In this document: piece by piece, positions 61,547-64,000 of the stretch
Layout of the letters: each line of letters opens with the position of its first letter
Position numbering within the stretch: the first letter of the stretch is position 1
Source of the DNA: Rhizobium sp. R635
GTDB lineage: Bacteria; Pseudomonadota; Alphaproteobacteria; Rhizobiales; Rhizobiaceae
Direction: 5' to 3'
Length of the DNA: 64,000 nt
Assembly (NCBI RefSeq): GCF_002211285.1
Contig: NZ_LOKX01000034.1
Coordinates: 62,001-126,000, forward strand
Notes under the pieces: generated by a model
The model's database searches: none
Told to the model about the DNA's origin: nothing
What the model saw: the letters and a program-made list of their open reading frames with translations, nothing else
Position numbers and translations under genes: made by a program

Positions 61547-62254
61547 CTATTGTGTGACCGGCACGCTCTGACTCGTTGACTCCGTGGTGTCAGTGGACGA
61601 CTGGCCTCCCCCATTCGTGCTGACAACCGTCGTGGTGCTCGAAGACGAGTCGGAATCGGCACCCGCATTCGAAACCTTCAGCGTACCCGCGGTCGTCTCG
61701 GCGCCATCGAATGGCGTGCCGTCGTCCGATCCGGGTCCCGTCCGGCCAATTGAGCCATCATTGCCGATACCGGGCGCGGCGGCGGCAGCGCTTCTACCCG
61801 GGCCGAGCGCCGCGGTTCCGCCTTCGGCAAGGACCTTCGCAAAGGCCGCAAGCAGCGGCGCCAGATTGGGATCGGCGCTGGCAGCTTCAGCAACCGCCTT
61901 TTCGATCGCCAGCTTGAATTGCGGGTCCGACACCTGACAACTGTTTGCCGCGCGTCCAAGACCGGAGCCGATCGCCGCCATCTGCGCGGCATCAGCCTTC
62001 TTGGCCTGCTCGATCACCGGCGACAGAGCATCGTTGCTGCTGCCGACCAGGGCGCGAACACGTGATGACAGAACCAGGGGATCGGACATATCCAGCAGAA
62101 CGGCGGGATTGGCCGTAAACCCGCTGACATCGACCGAAGTCAGGTTTGCCGGACCAAGGCAAGCAGCCGCAAAGGCGCTCGACGTCATGCCGGAAAACAT
62201 CGCGACGAAAACCCCGCCATATGCAAGCTTACGATAAACACTTGACCTTGCCAT
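61547..62254 (-). CDS. exported low-complexity protein, unknown
   Basis: 235 aa from the ATG at 62254 (GAAGGA ribosome site). Signal peptide ends near SSAFAAA. Residues 25-150 form a helical domain (MSDPLVLSSRVRALVGSSND, FKLAIEKAVAEAASADPNLA) with two Cys (AACLGP, NSCQVS), perhaps one disulfide. Residues 155-235 are Gly/Ser/Thr-rich low complexity. It sits between wza and the co-polymerase, so it is probably part of the export apparatus; related proteins accompany rhizobial polysaccharide operons. Not recognised. Confidence 0.6.
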   Translation of the reverse strand: MARSSVYRKLAYGGVFVAMFSGMTSSAFAAACLGPANLTSVDVSGFTANPAVLLDMSDPLVLSSRVRALVGSSNDALSPVIEQAKKADAAQMAAIGSGLGRAANSCQVSDPQFKLAIEKAVAEAASADPNLAPLLAAFAKVLAEGGTAALGPGRSAAAAAPGIGNDGSIGRTGPGSDDGTPFDGAETTAGTLKVSNAGADSDSSSSTTTVVSTNGGGQSSTDTTESTSQSVPVTQ

Positions 62255-62297
62255 ATCAGTGATTTCCTTCATCAAATCCGCTGATCAATATAAGTTT

Positions 62298-62329
62298 GAC
62301 GGCGTTGATCGGTTGCGATCAACGCCGTC
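62298..62329 (-). terminator. hairpin after wza
   Basis: Perfect 14-bp stem (62298-62311 with 62316-62329, loop GTTG), starting 9 bp past the wza stop codon on the minus strand, without a U-run. It may attenuate or stabilise rather than end transcription. Confidence 0.55.
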
Positions 62330-62337
62330 CATCTCAA

Positions 62338-63549
62338 TCAATTTCCAAGATCCTGTATCGCGTTACGGGTATCGTTGGCATCGTCTGTTACTCCGGAAAC
62401 AGTGGACGATACGGAGTTCACGATGTCAAGGAACTTGACCAGTTCAACAGAGTCCGAATTGGAAATATAGATAATATCCTTGTCTTCCATCTTGAACTGC
62501 TGGGCGGCGAACAGGGTCGCCGGATCGCGAAGGTTCGCGCGGATGATCACCGGGACCGTCTCGCCTGCAAACCGCGTCGTGTCCACATGCATCGCTGCAA
62601 GCGTCTTCTTGGGAACAAGGCGATAGAGCAGAACCTGAGCCGGATCCGCACGGTCGTCGCGCAGGCCGCCGGCCTTGGCGATCGCCTCCCCGAGGGTGAG
62701 GTCGGACTCTTCGAAATCGAAGCGGCCGCTGACGCCCGCAGCCCCCAGCGCCAGGTATGTACGGCGCTCATGATCGACGGAGACCGTATCATCCGGCGCG
62801 ACATAGATGTTTTCTGCCGGGTTTTTCAGCAACGTATTGTAGGCGACGGTTGCCGTCTTGCCGCGGCGCTGCAGCGTCACGTTCGTTTCGATATTGTTGG
62901 TCGTCAAGCCGCCCGCGGCCGAAATGACATCGAGAACACGCTCACCGGCCGGGCTGATCTGGATCCTCTGGGGATTGTTGACATCGCCGAGCACGGCTAC
63001 CTGACTGGATCGGTTCGTCGTCGTCGTGATGACCACCTGCGGCTCGATCGCGCGGCTCGCCAGGCGATCCTCGACGTCCTGCTCCACGGTCTCCTTCAGG
63101 CGACCGGCGGCCGGAACGCGGCCCGCATAAGGAATGGTGATCGTTCCGTTTCTATCGATAGTCTGCTCCGGCAGGGAGATGTAATTGCCGGGTCGGCTAC
63201 CGGCGTCCGAGGGAATAAAGAGACCGCCGGACTGCGCTTCGAAGATGGCGACCTGAACGACGTCACCATAACCGAGCGGAATTTCAGGCGCTCCGCCTCG
63301 ACCGCCGCCGAAACCTTTGAAGGACGTCGGCTGGGGAGAAGTGAAATGCGGCAGGACGTTCTTGCTGAGATCGACGAGAGCGTAGTCGATACCGACGCGC
63401 CGCTTCTCCGTGGTCACCTTTACCGCTGCATCTCGATCAACGTCTTTGTGATCAGGACCGGATCTTGGCAAGGCCGTGCAGCTTGCCAATATAGTGGTTA
63501 GCGCTACAACAATGGCTACGCGTGTACTACCGACAGGAAAACAACTCAT
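62338..63549 (-). CDS. wza: outer-membrane polysaccharide export lipoprotein (Wza family)
   Basis: 403 aa from the ATG at 63549. Lipoprotein signal with lipobox LASC (VAIVVALTTILASCTALPRS). Poly_export domain (PLGYGDVVQVAIFEAQSGGL, then TIPYAGRVPAAGRLKETVEQ) and SLBB domains (SQVAVLGDVNNPQRI, GERVLDVISAAGGLT, then LTLGEAIAKAGGLRDDRAD). Forms the outer-membrane channel for the polymer together with the tyrosine kinase. An upstream in-frame start at 63606 would place unconserved residues before the signal. Confidence 0.92.
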   Translation of the reverse strand: MSCFPVGSTRVAIVVALTTILASCTALPRSGPDHKDVDRDAAVKVTTEKRRVGIDYALVDLSKNVLPHFTSPQPTSFKGFGGGRGGAPEIPLGYGDVVQVAIFEAQSGGLFIPSDAGSRPGNYISLPEQTIDRNGTITIPYAGRVPAAGRLKETVEQDVEDRLASRAIEPQVVITTTTNRSSQVAVLGDVNNPQRIQISPAGERVLDVISAAGGLTTNNIETNVTLQRRGKTATVAYNTLLKNPAENIYVAPDDTVSVDHERRTYLALGAAGVSGRFDFEESDLTLGEAIAKAGGLRDDRADPAQVLLYRLVPKKTLAAMHVDTTRFAGETVPVIIRANLRDPATLFAAQQFKMEDKDIIYISNSDSVELVKFLDIVNSVSSTVSGVTDDANDTRNAIQDLGN

Positions 63550-63856
63550 AGAATATCCCGTGTTGACGCCCTCGAAGCTACTGCCCCGCAATCTGACAAA
63601 ATACAAGACAATCCCCGATCAATAATCACTGGAGGCCGATTAACATTTCCCTAACTGTGGCAGCCCGGCAACGCCGAGCCCTATAGCAAACGAAAACGGC
63701 CTCAACCCGACTCTGCTGATACCGGAAATAATCTAAAGGCTCCCTCCGCTATAAAATCTCTTGCGTTTGAGAGTCAACACCGCTGCACCGCAACAATCGG
63801 GGTTTTCGAAAAACCTTCATAAAATCCATTCATTTAACCAATGCTTTACTTAGCAA
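63550..63856. other. 307-bp spacer with no gene seen
   Basis: No coding frame or strong hairpin. It is the likely promoter region for the wza-led minus-strand operon, moderately AT-rich around 63730-63850. Confidence 0.45.
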
Positions 63857-64000
63857 TCACGAATATTGCCGGTCCGTCTCCTTCTGGCTGCGGCCCAGAC
63901 TTATCGTGACGACCGCGCTGAGGAAGGCGGAGAAAAATACGGCGAACCCCGGTATTTGCAGAGAGAAATCAACTGCCGCGTGGAGGGCGACCAGCACCGT
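63857..64000 (-). CDS. C-terminal end of an O-antigen ligase/polymerase-like protein
   Basis: Only the last 47 codons are present, translated from the window edge to a TGA at 63857. The sequence VALHAAVDFSLQIPGFAVFF is the characteristic final membrane segment of O-antigen ligase/Wzy-type proteins in rhizobia, followed by a short tail ending DRQYS. With Wzx, Wzc and Wza in the window, a polymerase is expected. The rest lies beyond the window. Confidence 0.6.
   Translation of the reverse strand, partial: TVLVALHAAVDFSLQIPGFAVFFSAFLSAVVTISLGRSQKETDRQYS

Noticed and set aside
62296..63501. 401-codon plus-strand frame opposite wza
   Set aside because: Shadow; lipobox and SLBB motifs are on the minus strand.
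1..64000. CRISPR arrays, insertion sequences, rRNA, replication origin
   Set aside because: No regularly spaced direct repeats, transposase motifs, rRNA or repABC-like genes were seen. The ParB-like protein at 20.5 kb lacks parA and is not taken as a partition system.

Overview
The window looks like a Rhizobium replicon (R. leguminosarum / R. etli / R. phaseoli type). Evidence: a ChvE-GguA-GguB sugar transporter with a divergent GbpR-type LysR regulator, an IlvD/EDD dehydratase whose cysteines fall at the positions known for the R. leguminosarum L-arabinonate dehydratase, PrsD/PrsE-type secretion genes beside a RapA-like cadherin-domain protein, PssD/PssE-like glycosyltransferases, rhizobial intergenic repeats and a high-GC background. 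Genus-level placement is fairly secure; the species is not determined. Layout. 1-9.2 kb: six-gene L-arabinose uptake and oxidation operon on the minus strand (chvE, gguA, gguB, gguC/AraD1, ketoglutarate-semialdehyde dehydrogenase, arabinonate dehydratase cut by the left edge), with gbpR divergent. 9.2-11.3 kb: a J-domain-like protein, a Tat-exported Hint-domain protein and a small membrane protein. 11.4-17.8 kb: inositol dehydrogenase, a ROK repressor and a divergent xylF-xylH-xylG xylose transporter with an operator-like palindrome between them. 17.8-21.65 kb: a structured, possibly sRNA-encoding spacer, tRNA-Arg(CCG), and a visibly AT-richer three-gene cassette (Dam-like adenine methylase, a candidate PD-(D/E)XK nuclease, a ParB-like protein) that reads like an unnamed DNA-modification/defence island. 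21.9-31.3 kb: a DUF882/M15-like protein, a GYD protein, a split sugar ABC transporter with an SDR dehydrogenase, ampR-ampC, and a small conserved-looking ORF. 31.5-36.5 kb: one minus-strand unit with an XRE regulator, a BTAD/TPR regulator, a 70-residue candidate precursor peptide, YcaO, TfuA and an 82-residue helical protein, followed by a terminator. It has the shape of an uncharacterised RiPP (thioamide/azoline peptide) locus. 36.8-64 kb: surface-polysaccharide region. The plus-strand block holds a GH10 glycosidase, glycosyltransferases, an acetyltransferase, two pyruvyltransferases, a Wzx flippase and a PssD/PssE pair. The minus-strand block holds an SGNH hydrolase, PrsE/PrsD type I secretion, a beta-helix protein, a tyrosine autokinase (Wzc/ExoP type), Wza and the end of an O-antigen ligase-like protein. 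A RapA-like secreted protein sits between them. How the genes work together. The left third takes up and oxidises pentoses and inositol, each unit with its own regulator. The right third builds, decorates, flips, polymerises and exports an acidic polysaccharide, and secretes proteins likely to bind or trim it. The most interesting candidates are the YcaO-TfuA peptide locus, where the precursor and YcaO share one frame separated by a single UGA and YcaO lacks an ordinary start codon, and the methylase/nuclease/ParB cassette beside tRNA-Arg. No CRISPR array, rRNA, insertion sequence or transposase was seen.
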